The notes under the pieces: generated by a model | Seen by the model: the letters and a program-made list of their open reading frames with translations, nothing else | The model's database searches: none | Told to the model about the DNA's origin: nothing | Translations under genes and position numbers: made by a program | Origin: Aphodoplasma sp045626925 | Lineage (GTDB): Bacteria; Bacillota; Clostridia; UBA1381; UMGS1253 | Assembly: GCA_045626925.1 (NCBI GenBank) | Contig: JAZUQZ010000001.1 | Location: 1 to 64,000, forward strand | Direction: 5' to 3' | Length of the DNA: 64,000 bases | Part shown: piece after piece, positions 41,602-50,053 of the stretch | How positions within the stretch are numbered: the first letter of the stretch is position 1 | How the letters are laid out: each line of letters begins with the position of its first letter

Positions 41602-42327
41602 ATGGGAGAAATTGTAAGATTACAAAAGTATATTGCGATGTGCGGAGCCGCATCGCGCAGACATGCCGAAGAATTTATAATAAATGGCAGAGTAAAAGTC
41701 GACGGCAAGCTTGTTTATGAACTTGGCACAAAGGTGGAAATCGGTGCAAATCGTGTCTATCTTGATGATGAAGAGCTTGAAATAGTAAAAAAGAAATATT
41801 ATATTATGCTCAACAAACCGTATGGCTATATAAGTGCAGTAAAGGACCAGTTTGAACGCGAAACGGTTATTGACTTGTTAAAGGACGAAATAAATGTGAG
41901 CTTGCATCCGGTTGGAAGGCTTGACTATGATACAGAAGGGCTGATTCTTCTCACAAATGATGGCGATTTTACATATCGTATTACGCATCCAAAGAATAAT
42001 GTTGGTAAAACATATATTGCAACATTAAAGGGCGGGATTACGATAAAACACCTTGCCGCACTAAGACGCGGTATCAAGGTAGAGGATTACAAGACATCAC
42101 CTGCTGATGTTGATTTGCTTGATAGTGTGCCTGGTCAAAGCAGAGTAAAAATTACAATTCATGAGGGCAAAAACAGACAAGTGAGAAAAATGTTTGAGTC
42201 GCTTGGTTATACTGTTTCGGCGTTAAAGAGAATTGCGATAGGTAATGTAGAGCTTGGCAATTTGGCCGAGGGCAGATGGCGTCATCTTACAAACTATGAG
42301 GTATCATATTTGATGGGCAAAAAATAA
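41602..42327 (+). CDS. RsuA/RluB family rRNA pseudouridine synthase
   Basis: A 241-residue enzyme. Residues ~4-50 form an S4 RNA-binding domain (RLQKYIAMCGAASRRHAEEFI). The catalytic domain has the motif GRLDYDTEGLILLTNDG near 101-117, with the catalytic Asp in RLDYDT, and HEGKNRQVRKMFESLG near 180. It modifies a uridine in rRNA; whether it is RluB-like (23S) or RsuA-like (16S) cannot be told by eye. GGGAGG precedes the ATG. Confidence 0.92.
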   Translation: MGEIVRLQKYIAMCGAASRRHAEEFIINGRVKVDGKLVYELGTKVEIGANRVYLDDEELEIVKKKYYIMLNKPYGYISAVKDQFERETVIDLLKDEINVSLHPVGRLDYDTEGLILLTNDGDFTYRITHPKNNVGKTYIATLKGGITIKHLAALRRGIKVEDYKTSPADVDLLDSVPGQSRVKITIHEGKNRQVRKMFESLGYTVSALKRIAIGNVELGNLAEGRWRHLTNYEVSYLMGKK

Positions 42328-42356
42328 TACAAATAATGAAGTGTTGGGGGATAAAT

Positions 42357-42722
42357 ATGTTAGAGTTTAAGGTTGTACTTGAAAAAGGGAATGCGCAAGA
42401 ATATTTGAACGAACACAAAATCGATACAGATATATCAAAAATGATGGTTATGAATGTAGTTGAGGGAGAAAAAATTGTCGGCGTAGGAGCACTTAGTATG
42501 GATATTACGGGCGCTGTGCTTGAAGAAATTTGTGCCGATAATCAACAGATAGAATATGGTCTTGGAAAAGCTATGCTAAATGCGCTTGACCTTGGTGGAA
42601 TCAAAAATATTTATATCAAAAACGACGCATTAAAGGATATAGCGGCAAAGCTTTTGTTTAAAGAAAATGATAAAGGAGAGCTTTTCCTTTGCCTTGAAGG
42701 ATACTTTGAAGGCGGCTGTTAA
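42357..42722 (+). CDS. Small protein, possibly GNAT-like acetyltransferase fold
   Basis: A 121-residue soluble protein. The pattern of a strand (ALSMDITGAVLEEI), then a helix after GLGKAMLNALDL and a final strand (NIYIKND) is reminiscent of the second half of GNAT acetyltransferases, but the acetyl-CoA loop is not clear, so the function is unassigned. The ATG at 42357 has GGGGG 8 bases upstream; an in-frame ATG at 42336 is less well placed. It lies 29 bases after the pseudouridine synthase. Confidence 0.6.
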   Translation: MLEFKVVLEKGNAQEYLNEHKIDTDISKMMVMNVVEGEKIVGVGALSMDITGAVLEEICADNQQIEYGLGKAMLNALDLGGIKNIYIKNDALKDIAAKLLFKENDKGELFLCLEGYFEGGC

Positions 42723-42760
42723 AACAGAGAAAAATATTTATTTTTTTTTGTTATTTCTAC

Positions 42761-42789
42761 TTGTAATTATGTGTTTTTTGGTTTATAAT
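42761..42789 (+). promoter_or_regulatory. Sigma-A promoter of the sodium-pump decarboxylase operon
   Basis: TTGTAA (42761-42766), 17 bases, perfect TATAAT (42784-42789), about 80 bases before the first gene. Confidence 0.75.
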
Positions 42790-42870
42790 GTATAATTAGG
42801 AGATAATTGAAATTTGTTTTGGAAAATTTTCTGCTTTTTACTATAAAAATACAAAGTTGAGGTGATATGT

Positions 42871-43194
42871 GTGACGAATTTTTCTAACGGTTCATTAGTT
42901 GCTTTGCAGGGCATATTGATTGTTTTTACTGTACTTGTAGTGCTGATGCTTGTTTTGCAAGTTATGAAATTGTTTGCAAAAAAAGATACAGATGCAGAAG
43001 CTAAAAACGAAACTGTCACTGCATCTGAAAATAATATTATAGTTAGTGAACAAACAGACGATGATGAAATAATTGCAGTTATTTCGGCGGCTGTTGCGGC
43101 CATGAGTGGCGATGATGTAACAAAAAGGCTTCGCGTTATGTCAATAAAAAGACAAGGAAGCGCAGCGCCTCTTTGGAGCGCTACAAAAAAATAA
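42871..43194 (+). CDS. oadG: Sodium-pump decarboxylase, gamma subunit (OadG family)
   Basis: A 107-residue protein with one N-terminal membrane helix (residues ~10-33), a charged linker, and a C-terminal segment IIAVISAAVAAMSG followed by a basic tail, which is the layout of OadG/GcdD-type subunits that hold the complex together and bind zinc. The best start is GTG at 42871, 6 bases after GAGGTG. Gene order (gamma, biotin carrier, beta, alpha) supports the assignment more than the weakly conserved sequence. Confidence 0.82.
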   Translation: MTNFSNGSLVALQGILIVFTVLVVLMLVLQVMKLFAKKDTDAEAKNETVTASENNIIVSEQTDDDEIIAVISAAVAAMSGDDVTKRLRVMSIKRQGSAAPLWSATKK

Positions 43195-43233
43195 GATTTA
43201 ATAAAATTGTTTTTAAATTAGGAGGATGTTAAA

Positions 43234-43599
43234 ATGAAAAAGTTTGTAATAAAAGTAAATGGCAATGTTTATGATGTAGAAGTTGAAGAAACTGCAGGTT
43301 TTGTGAATACACCTATAAGTGCACCTGCACAGACACCGGCACCTGCACCTGCACCGGCTGTAGCACCAGCATCGGCACCGGCCGGCGCAACGGTAGTTTC
43401 TGCCCCAATGCCGGGAACAATTCTTGATATAAAGGTTTCTGCAGGTCAAAGCGTAAAGGCAGGCGATGTACTTTGTGTTCTTGAAGCTATGAAAATGGAA
43501 AACGAAATTGTAGCACCGGCTGCAGGTGTTGTAGCAGCAATAAATACAAGCAAAGGCGCAAGTGTAAACACAGGAGATGCCCTTGTTTCAATTAACTAA
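43234..43599 (+). CDS. Biotin carboxyl carrier subunit
   Basis: A 121-residue biotinyl-domain protein. Residues ~1-27 form a short beta start, ~28-50 are a Pro/Ala-rich flexible linker (PAPAPAPA), and ~52-121 a lipoyl/biotinyl domain with the biotin attachment motif EAMKMEN near 86-92. It carries CO2 from the alpha subunit to the membrane pump. In many relatives this domain is fused to the alpha subunit; here it is a separate gene. AGGAGG precedes the ATG. Confidence 0.93.
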   Translation: MKKFVIKVNGNVYDVEVEETAGFVNTPISAPAQTPAPAPAPAVAPASAPAGATVVSAPMPGTILDIKVSAGQSVKAGDVLCVLEAMKMENEIVAPAAGVVAAINTSKGASVNTGDALVSIN

Positions 43600-43635
43600 T
43601 TGTTTAAATGATATACAGAAATGGAGTGACTGCTT

Positions 43636-44865
43636 GTGCAAAGTTTTTTAGATGGTTTTTCAAAATTTGCAAATAGTACGGGTATAGCACTGCTTTTTAA
43701 TTCGGGCACAGATTGGTGGAAAACACTTATAATGATAGCTGTTGCATGTGTTTTGCTATATCTTGCGATTGTTAAAAAGTTTGAGCCGCTTTTGCTTGCG
43801 CCGATTGCTTTCGGTATGCTTTTGGCAAATTTGCCGCAAACGGCATCAATTATGCATCCTGAATGGTTTTCAAACCCGCAATATTTTATAAATGGACATA
43901 TAGATTATGGCAAAGTGCTCAATGAGGGCGGTTTGCTTGATTTGTTGTATCTTGGTGTAAAACTTGGAATATATCCGCCACTGATATTCCTTGGCATAGG
44001 TGCTATGACTGACTTTGGACCGCTTATTGCAAATCCAAAGAGCATTCTTCTTGGTGCCGCTGCCCAGATTGGCGTATTTTTCACTTTCCTTGGTGCGTTG
44101 TTTATAGGCGACATGGGATGGGCAAACTTTGGATTTAATGAAGCAGGGTCAATTGGCATAATTGGTGGAGCTGATGGACCGACTGCAATATTTGTTACAA
44201 AGACACTTGCACCGACTCTTTTGCCTGCGATTGCGATTGCGGCATATTCATACATGGCACTTGTGCCGATTATTCAACCGCCTATTATGAAAGCTCTTAC
44301 AACAAAAAAAGAGCGCGGTGTTGTAATGGAACAGCTTCGTGAAGTGTCGAAAAAAGAGAAAATTATTTTTCCGATTGTCGTAACAATTGTTGTTGGACTT
44401 ATAATTCCTGATGCAATACCGCTCGTAGGTATGCTTATGCTTGGCAACTTATTTAAAGAGTGTGGCGTTGTGGACAGAATAAGCAAAACTGCTCAAAATG
44501 AGCTTATAAATATCGTTACAATATTCCTTGGCATAACTGTTGGCGGCACTGCTACGGCAAATGCATTCCTCACAACAGAAACACTAATGATTGTTGTACT
44601 TGGTTTGGTTGCATTTGCAATAAGTACTGCCGGCGGCGTGCTGTTTGGCAAGCTTATGTATTTGTTTACAGGTGGCAAGGTTAATCCGCTTATTGGCAGT
44701 GCAGGCGTATCTGCCGTTCCAATGGCGGCTCGTGTATCACAAAAGGTTGGGCAAGAGGAAAATCCTTCAAACTTTCTTCTTATGCATGCTATGGGACCAA
44801 ATGTTGCAGGCGTAATAGGCAGTGCTGTAGCAGCGGGCGTATTCCTTTCGATGTTCGCAAAATAA
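43636..44865 (+). CDS. oadB: Sodium-pump decarboxylase, beta subunit (OadB/GcdB family)
   Basis: A 409-residue membrane protein that decarboxylates carboxybiotin and exports Na+. It has about nine to eleven hydrophobic segments. Family signatures include MTDFGPLIANPK near 124, GDMGWANFGFNEAGSIGIIGGADGPTAIF near 155-185 (with the functional Asp), PIIQPPIMK near 211 and GGTATANAFL near 297. It starts with GTG, with GGAG 9 bases upstream. Confidence 0.93.
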   Translation: MQSFLDGFSKFANSTGIALLFNSGTDWWKTLIMIAVACVLLYLAIVKKFEPLLLAPIAFGMLLANLPQTASIMHPEWFSNPQYFINGHIDYGKVLNEGGLLDLLYLGVKLGIYPPLIFLGIGAMTDFGPLIANPKSILLGAAAQIGVFFTFLGALFIGDMGWANFGFNEAGSIGIIGGADGPTAIFVTKTLAPTLLPAIAIAAYSYMALVPIIQPPIMKALTTKKERGVVMEQLREVSKKEKIIFPIVVTIVVGLIIPDAIPLVGMLMLGNLFKECGVVDRISKTAQNELINIVTIFLGITVGGTATANAFLTTETLMIVVLGLVAFAISTAGGVLFGKLMYLFTGGKVNPLIGSAGVSAVPMAARVSQKVGQEENPSNFLLMHAMGPNVAGVIGSAVAAGVFLSMFAK

Positions 44866-44898
44866 GATTAGAAAATGATATTAAATGAGGTGAATAGT

Positions 44899-46305
44899 AT
44901 GGCGGCAAATAAACCGGTAAAAATCACAGAAACAGTACTAAGAGATGCCCACCAGTCGCTTATTGCAACGCGTATGACGACTGATGATATACTTCCTATT
45001 GTCGAAAAACTTGATAAAGTAGGTTATAACTCGCTTGAGGCATGGGGCGGCGCAACATTTGATGCGTGCTTGCGTTTTCTCAATGAGGACCCGTGGGAAA
45101 GACTTAGAAAGATAAAAGATAAGGCAAAAAACACGCCTTTGCAGATGCTTTTCAGAGGACAAAACATCCTTGGTTATAAGCATTATGCAGATGATGTTGT
45201 TGATTATTTTGTAAAAAAATCCGTAGATAATGGTATCGATATAATTCGTATATTTGATGCTTTAAATGATGTGCGAAACCTTGAAGCTGCGATAAAAGCA
45301 GCAAATTCAGCAAAAGCACATGTACAGGCTACGCTTTGTTATACAATAAGTCCTGTGCATAATAACGAGTCGTTCGCAAAGCTTGCAAAGCAACTTGAGC
45401 AAATGGGTGCTGATTCGATTTGTATAAAGGATATGGCAGGCTTGTTGCTTCCTTATACGGCGTACGACCTTGTAAAGTCGATTAAAGAAATGGTAAAGAT
45501 TCCTGTCCAGCTTCATACTCACTATACGAGTGGTGTTGCATCGATGACATACATGAAGGCTATTGAGGCAGGTGTTGATATTATTGACTGTGCTATGTCG
45601 CCTTTGTCGATGGGCACATCCCAGCCTGCAACAGAGTCGATGGTTGCTGCTCTTCAAGGCACAGAGCATGATACGGGTTATGATTTGCAACTTTTGACTG
45701 AGATTGCAGACTATTTCAGACCGCTTCGTGAGCAATACCTTGAAAGTGGACTTATGAGCACAAAAGTTATGGGCGTAGATGTAAATACACTTTTGTATCA
45801 GGTTCCGGGTGGAATGCTTTCAAACCTTGTATCCCAGCTCAAACAACAAGGCAAGGAAGACAAACTTATGGATGTATTAAAAGAGGTTCCGCGTGTGCGT
45901 GAAGACCTTGGTTTTCCACCACTTGTTACACCATCAAGCCAAATTGTTGGTACACAGGCTGTGCTTAATGTATTGACTGGCGAGAGATATAAGATGATTT
46001 CAAACGAAACAAAGGGCATTGTTCGTGGCGAATATGGCCAGACGCCTGTGCCGATTTCGGATGAAATTGTTAAGAAAATTATTGGCGATGAGCAAAGAAT
46101 TACATGTCGTCCGGCAGACAATATTGAGCCCGAACTTGACAAGCTAAGAGACGAAATCAAAGAGTATATTGAGCAGGACGAGGATGTATTGTCTTATGCA
46201 CTTTTTGGACCTGTTGCAAAGAAGTTCTTTGAGTGGCGTCGTGCCCAAAAAAACAACCTTGATATTGAGTATATTGATATGGATTCAGCGTCATATCCCG
46301 TTTGA
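44899..46305 (+). CDS. oadA: Oxaloacetate decarboxylase-type alpha subunit (carboxyltransferase)
   Basis: A 468-residue carboxyltransferase of the pyruvate carboxylase/oxaloacetate decarboxylase family, moving CO2 from oxaloacetate (or a related acid) to biotin. Family blocks: RDAHQSLIATRM near 16-27, RGQNILGYKHYADDVVDYFV near 87, HTHYTSGVASM near 206 and the PYC_OADA domain in the C-terminal ~150 residues. The usual C-terminal biotinyl domain is absent, replaced by the separate carrier gene. The ATG at 44899 follows GAGGTG. Substrate preference is inferred. Confidence 0.9.
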   Translation: MAANKPVKITETVLRDAHQSLIATRMTTDDILPIVEKLDKVGYNSLEAWGGATFDACLRFLNEDPWERLRKIKDKAKNTPLQMLFRGQNILGYKHYADDVVDYFVKKSVDNGIDIIRIFDALNDVRNLEAAIKAANSAKAHVQATLCYTISPVHNNESFAKLAKQLEQMGADSICIKDMAGLLLPYTAYDLVKSIKEMVKIPVQLHTHYTSGVASMTYMKAIEAGVDIIDCAMSPLSMGTSQPATESMVAALQGTEHDTGYDLQLLTEIADYFRPLREQYLESGLMSTKVMGVDVNTLLYQVPGGMLSNLVSQLKQQGKEDKLMDVLKEVPRVREDLGFPPLVTPSSQIVGTQAVLNVLTGERYKMISNETKGIVRGEYGQTPVPISDEIVKKIIGDEQRITCRPADNIEPELDKLRDEIKEYIEQDEDVLSYALFGPVAKKFFEWRRAQKNNLDIEYIDMDSASYPV

Positions 46306-46338
46306 TAAAGCTTATAAGCTTGTAAATAGAATAATAAG

Positions 46339-46392
46339 ACCTCTGCGTGCATAGTCTTTTATAAGAAAGCTATGTATGGGGAGGTTTTTTTA
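46339..46392 (+). terminator. Intrinsic terminator after oadA, overlapping the next ribosome binding site
   Basis: ACCTCTGCGTGCATAG (46339-46354) pairs at 15 of 16 positions with CTATGTATGGGGAGGT, followed by TTTTTT. The GGGGAGG of the 3' arm (46378-46384) is also the best Shine-Dalgarno for the following TTG start. Confidence 0.85.
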
Positions 46393-47547
46393 TTGTTAAG
46401 ACGAATTTTTGCTTTGCTATTAGTCTGTTTGATATCATTTGGCACAATGTGTGCATATGCCGAAGAAAGCGCACCGACGCTTGACCTTTCGGCAAAGTCT
46501 GCTATACTTATTGAACAAACGAGCGGAAAGGTACTATTTGAAAAAAACGCTGATGAACAACTGCCTCTTGCGAGCGTGACAAAGATTATGACGATGCTTT
46601 TGACTATGGAGGCACTTGATAGCGGAAAAATTATGCTTGACGATATGGTTGTAGCAAGCGAACGCGCAAAAAGCATGGGTGGCTCGACAATATTTCTCGA
46701 CACAGGCGAAGAAATGAGTGTGCATGATTTGTTAAAAGGAATCGCAGTTGCAAGCGGTAATGATGCATGCGTAGCTATGGCGGAGCACATAGCAGGCAGT
46801 GAGGAAGGCTTTGTTATGATGATGAATAACAGAGCACAAGAGCTTGGGATGATAAACACGCATTTTGTAAACACAAATGGGCTGGATGCTGATGGACATT
46901 ATTCGTCAGCACGCGATATTTCAATTATGTCGCGCGAGCTTTTAAAGCATCCAAAAATTTTTGACTACACAACAATATGGATGGACAGTCTTCGTGACGG
47001 AAAATTTCAGCTTGCAAATACAAACAAGCTTATACGCTTTTATAAGGGGGCAAACGGCTTAAAAACAGGCTCTACAGATAAGGCTCTTTCGTGTCTTTCG
47101 GCGAGTGCGCTCCGTGATAATATGCAGCTTATATGTGTTGTTATGGCAGCACCGACATCGCAAAATCGCTTTGCTGATGCATCGAAAATGCTTGATTTTG
47201 GCTTTGCGAATTATGCAGTGAAAAGAATTATATCAAAGGATGAAAAAATTGGTGATGTTGCCGTTTTAAAAGGTGTGCAAAATAGTGTAGGCGCGGTTGC
47301 AAAGAATGATTATGATGCCCTTATTTCAAAAGGAGCAGATAAAAACATAGAGCGCGTGACAATGTTTGATGAAAATATCAGCGCTCCTGTAAAAATGGGC
47401 GACAAATTAGGCGAAATAAGCTTAATCGACTCTGATGGCGAACAAATTTCGACCGTAGAGATTGTTGCTGAAAATGATGTTGAAATGCTTAATTATGGAA
47501 TGATTTTTACGAGAATTTTAACAAAATGGTTATCAAGTGTGATTTGA
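46393..47547 (+). CDS. dacF: D-alanyl-D-alanine carboxypeptidase (DacF-like)
   Basis: A 384-residue penicillin-binding protein of the low-molecular-weight DD-carboxypeptidase type, trimming the stem peptide of peptidoglycan outside the membrane. It has a Sec signal peptide (residues ~1-25 ending in CAYA), then the active-site motifs SVTK (catalytic Ser) near 62, SGN near 118, and KTG near 222, and a C-terminal PBP5-type domain ending in a short hydrophobic segment. The start is TTG at 46393; an in-frame ATG at 46372 lies inside the terminator hairpin and is less likely. Confidence 0.9.
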   Translation: MLRRIFALLLVCLISFGTMCAYAEESAPTLDLSAKSAILIEQTSGKVLFEKNADEQLPLASVTKIMTMLLTMEALDSGKIMLDDMVVASERAKSMGGSTIFLDTGEEMSVHDLLKGIAVASGNDACVAMAEHIAGSEEGFVMMMNNRAQELGMINTHFVNTNGLDADGHYSSARDISIMSRELLKHPKIFDYTTIWMDSLRDGKFQLANTNKLIRFYKGANGLKTGSTDKALSCLSASALRDNMQLICVVMAAPTSQNRFADASKMLDFGFANYAVKRIISKDEKIGDVAVLKGVQNSVGAVAKNDYDALISKGADKNIERVTMFDENISAPVKMGDKLGEISLIDSDGEQISTVEIVAENDVEMLNYGMIFTRILTKWLSSVI

Positions 47548-47550
47548 AGT

Positions 47551-47589
47551 AAAACATAAAAGGTGCCAAGCAGGCACCTTTTATGTTTT
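47551..47589 (+). terminator. Intrinsic terminator after dacF
   Basis: AAAACATAAAAGGTGCC pairs perfectly with GGCACCTTTTATGTTTT around a 5-base loop. Confidence 0.9.
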
Positions 47590-47591
47590 GG

Positions 47592-47621
47592 TTGACATAT
47601 TGGCATAAAATGTGATAAAAT
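47592..47621 (+). promoter_or_regulatory. Promoter of lysA
   Basis: TTGACA (47592-47597), 18 bases, TAAAAT (47616-47621). No lysine riboswitch is seen in the short leader. Confidence 0.65.
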
Positions 47622-47664
47622 ATATACAATTTCTTATAAACATCTGTTTTTAGGGGGACTTAAA

Positions 47665-48963
47665 TTGTTTATATCTGAATGTCTTGATATAAATTCGAAC
47701 AATCATCTTCAAATAGGTGGTGTTGATACAGTAGAGCTTGTTGAGCAATATAAAACACCGCTTTATGTAATGGATGAGGATTTGATACGCAAAAATTGCA
47801 GAATATATAAAGATGCCGTTGATAAATATTATGATGGAAACGGCCTTGTTTTATATGCATCAAAAGCCTTTTCGTGCAAATATATATATAAGCTTTTAGA
47901 TGAGGAAGGTTTTGGCATAGATGTTGTATCGGGAGGCGAACTTTATACAGCGTTAAAGTCGGGTTTTCCCATGGAGCGTGTATATTTCCATGGAAATAAC
48001 AAGACAAATGATGAGCTTGAGCTTGCTATAAAAAATGGCGTTGGCAGAATTGTTATTGATAATGTGTTTGAACTTGAACGAGTTGACAAAATTTGTGCAA
48101 AATATAATACAATTACAAAAATTTTATTTCGTATAAAGCCCGGCATAGATGCACATACGCATGATTTTATTCAAACGGGCCAAATTGATTCAAAATTTGG
48201 TGTAGCGCTTGAAACGGGCGAGGCTATGGATATTATTGCAAAAGCATCACAGCTTAAAAATGTTGAGGTTGTAGGTGTACATTGTCATATAGGCTCACAA
48301 ATTTTTGAGCTTGAACCGTTTGTGCTTGCGGCAAAGGTTATGACAAACTTTATTGCAGATATAAAGGACAAGCTTGGCATAACTGTCAGTGAGTTAAATC
48401 TTGGTGGCGGTTTTGGTATAAAGTATGTCGATTCTGACGATCCGATTAAGTATGATGAGTATATAAAATCTGTATCAGAAACAGTAAAAAATGAAACTAC
48501 GGCACGCGGTGTTGCTATGCCAAAAATCATTATGGAGCCTGGGCGCTCACTTGTTGGTTCTGCAGGCATCACTCTTTACACTATTGGTGCAGTAAAGGAA
48601 ATACCAAATGTGCGCACATATGTATCGGTTGATGGTGGCATGTGTGATAATCCGCGATATATATTGTATCAATCTGAGTACAGTATGCTTTTGGCAAACA
48701 GAGCAAATGAGGACGCAAACACAGCCGTTACAGTTGCGGGCAAATGTTGTGAGTCGGGCGATTTGCTTGGTAAAGATATAATGCTTCCAAAGGTTAATGC
48801 GGGAGATGTTTTAGCGGTGCTTGCTACGGGTGCATATAACTATTCTATGTCAAGTAACTATAACAGGATTCCGCGTCCGCCTGTCGTTATGGTAAGCAAC
48901 GGCAAATCAAAGATAGTTGTGCGTCGCGAAACATATGACGATATTTTAAAAAACGATATTTGA
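47665..48963 (+). CDS. lysA: Diaminopimelate decarboxylase
   Basis: A 432-residue fold-III PLP enzyme making lysine from meso-diaminopimelate. Motifs: YASKAFSCKYI near 70 (PLP Lys), VHCHIGSQIF near 210, GGGFGIKY near 252, EPGRSLVG near 291 and CESGDLL near 364, which contains the active-site Cys. Typical length. It starts with TTG at 47665, 8 bases after AGGGGG. Confidence 0.95.
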   Translation: MFISECLDINSNNHLQIGGVDTVELVEQYKTPLYVMDEDLIRKNCRIYKDAVDKYYDGNGLVLYASKAFSCKYIYKLLDEEGFGIDVVSGGELYTALKSGFPMERVYFHGNNKTNDELELAIKNGVGRIVIDNVFELERVDKICAKYNTITKILFRIKPGIDAHTHDFIQTGQIDSKFGVALETGEAMDIIAKASQLKNVEVVGVHCHIGSQIFELEPFVLAAKVMTNFIADIKDKLGITVSELNLGGGFGIKYVDSDDPIKYDEYIKSVSETVKNETTARGVAMPKIIMEPGRSLVGSAGITLYTIGAVKEIPNVRTYVSVDGGMCDNPRYILYQSEYSMLLANRANEDANTAVTVAGKCCESGDLLGKDIMLPKVNAGDVLAVLATGAYNYSMSSNYNRIPRPPVVMVSNGKSKIVVRRETYDDILKNDI

Positions 48964-48980
48964 GTAATAATACAATTTAT

Positions 48981-49016
48981 AATTCGGCTTTGCTGTTTTG
49001 CGGAGCCGAATTGTTA
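48981..49016 (+). terminator. Terminator-like hairpin after lysA
   Basis: AATTCGGCT (48981-48989) pairs with AGCCGAATT (49004-49012), but the T-run is poor. Confidence 0.5.
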
Positions 49017-49044
49017 TAATTAAGAAACAAAGGGGGAGTAATGT

Positions 49045-49998
49045 TTGAAAATCGGCAGCTTTGAAATCGAAAACAATGTTTTTCTTGCGCCGATGGCAGG
49101 CGTTACCGATAGTGCGTTCAGACGCATATGCAAACGTTTTGGGGCAGGACTTGTGTATACAGAAATGATAAGTGCAAAAGCGCTGCATTATCATGATAAA
49201 AAGACTGAAAAAATGCTTGCTGTTCACGAAGAAGAAAAACCGTTTGCAGTCCAGATTTTTGGCAGCGAGCCGGATATAATGGCAGGTATTGCGAGCGATG
49301 CATTAAAAACGGGTGCAGCTATTCTTGATATAAATATGGGATGCCCTGCACCGAAAATTGTAAATAATGGCGATGGCTCGTCGCTTATGCGTGAGCCTGA
49401 TAAAATATATAAAATTGTATCGGCTCTAAAGCGTGTAAGCAGTGTGCCCGTAACCGTAAAAATCCGCAAGGGTTTTGATGATGAGCATATAAATGCAGTT
49501 GAGGTTGCACTTGCTATCCAAGAAGGTGGTGCGGACGCAATTACGGTTCACGGCAGAACGCGCACACAATATTATAGCGGCAAAGCAGATTATGATATAA
49601 TCCGCGAGGTAAAAAATGCTCTTAAAATTCCCGTCATAGGAAACGGCGATGTTTTTTGTGCAGATGACGCAGTAAAAATGTTTGAAGTTACGGGATGTGA
49701 CGCAGTTATGATTGGACGCGGCGCCCAAGGCAACCCCTTTATTTTCAAACAAATAAACGAATATATCAAAACCGGAAAAATCACATATATACCAACGCTT
49801 GAAGAAAAAATAGAAACAATGCTGTGCCAGCTTGATATGATGATTGAAGCAAAAGGAGAGCATATTGCAGTTTGCGAGGCGCGCAAGCATGCTGCGTGGT
49901 ATTTAAAGGGTGAAAAGAACTCTGCGTCGGTACGCGGAGCAGTAAATACAGCAAATTCTGCATTAGAGTTAAAAAATATATTGCAAAATTTGTTATAA
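49045..49998 (+). CDS. dusB: tRNA-dihydrouridine synthase (DusB family)
   Basis: A 317-residue flavoenzyme reducing uridine in tRNA. Motifs: APMAGVTDSAFR near 14-25, MGCPAPKIVNNGDGSSLM near 98-115 (catalytic Cys), VHGRTRTQYYSG near 168 and IGNGDV and MIGRGAQGNP near 195-235 for FMN. It starts with TTG at 49045 after GGGGGAG; an ATG 4 bases earlier is in another frame and gives only seven residues. Confidence 0.93.
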   Translation: MKIGSFEIENNVFLAPMAGVTDSAFRRICKRFGAGLVYTEMISAKALHYHDKKTEKMLAVHEEEKPFAVQIFGSEPDIMAGIASDALKTGAAILDINMGCPAPKIVNNGDGSSLMREPDKIYKIVSALKRVSSVPVTVKIRKGFDDEHINAVEVALAIQEGGADAITVHGRTRTQYYSGKADYDIIREVKNALKIPVIGNGDVFCADDAVKMFEVTGCDAVMIGRGAQGNPFIFKQINEYIKTGKITYIPTLEEKIETMLCQLDMMIEAKGEHIAVCEARKHAAWYLKGEKNSASVRGAVNTANSALELKNILQNLL

Positions 49999-50053
49999 TA
50001 TGATAACATAGTAAAAAGCACTAATTTTAAAACATAAAGAGGGGAGCTGCAAA

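Noticed and set aside
47590..47664. Lysine riboswitch before lysA
   Set aside because: The leader is far too short and lacks the conserved junction sequences.
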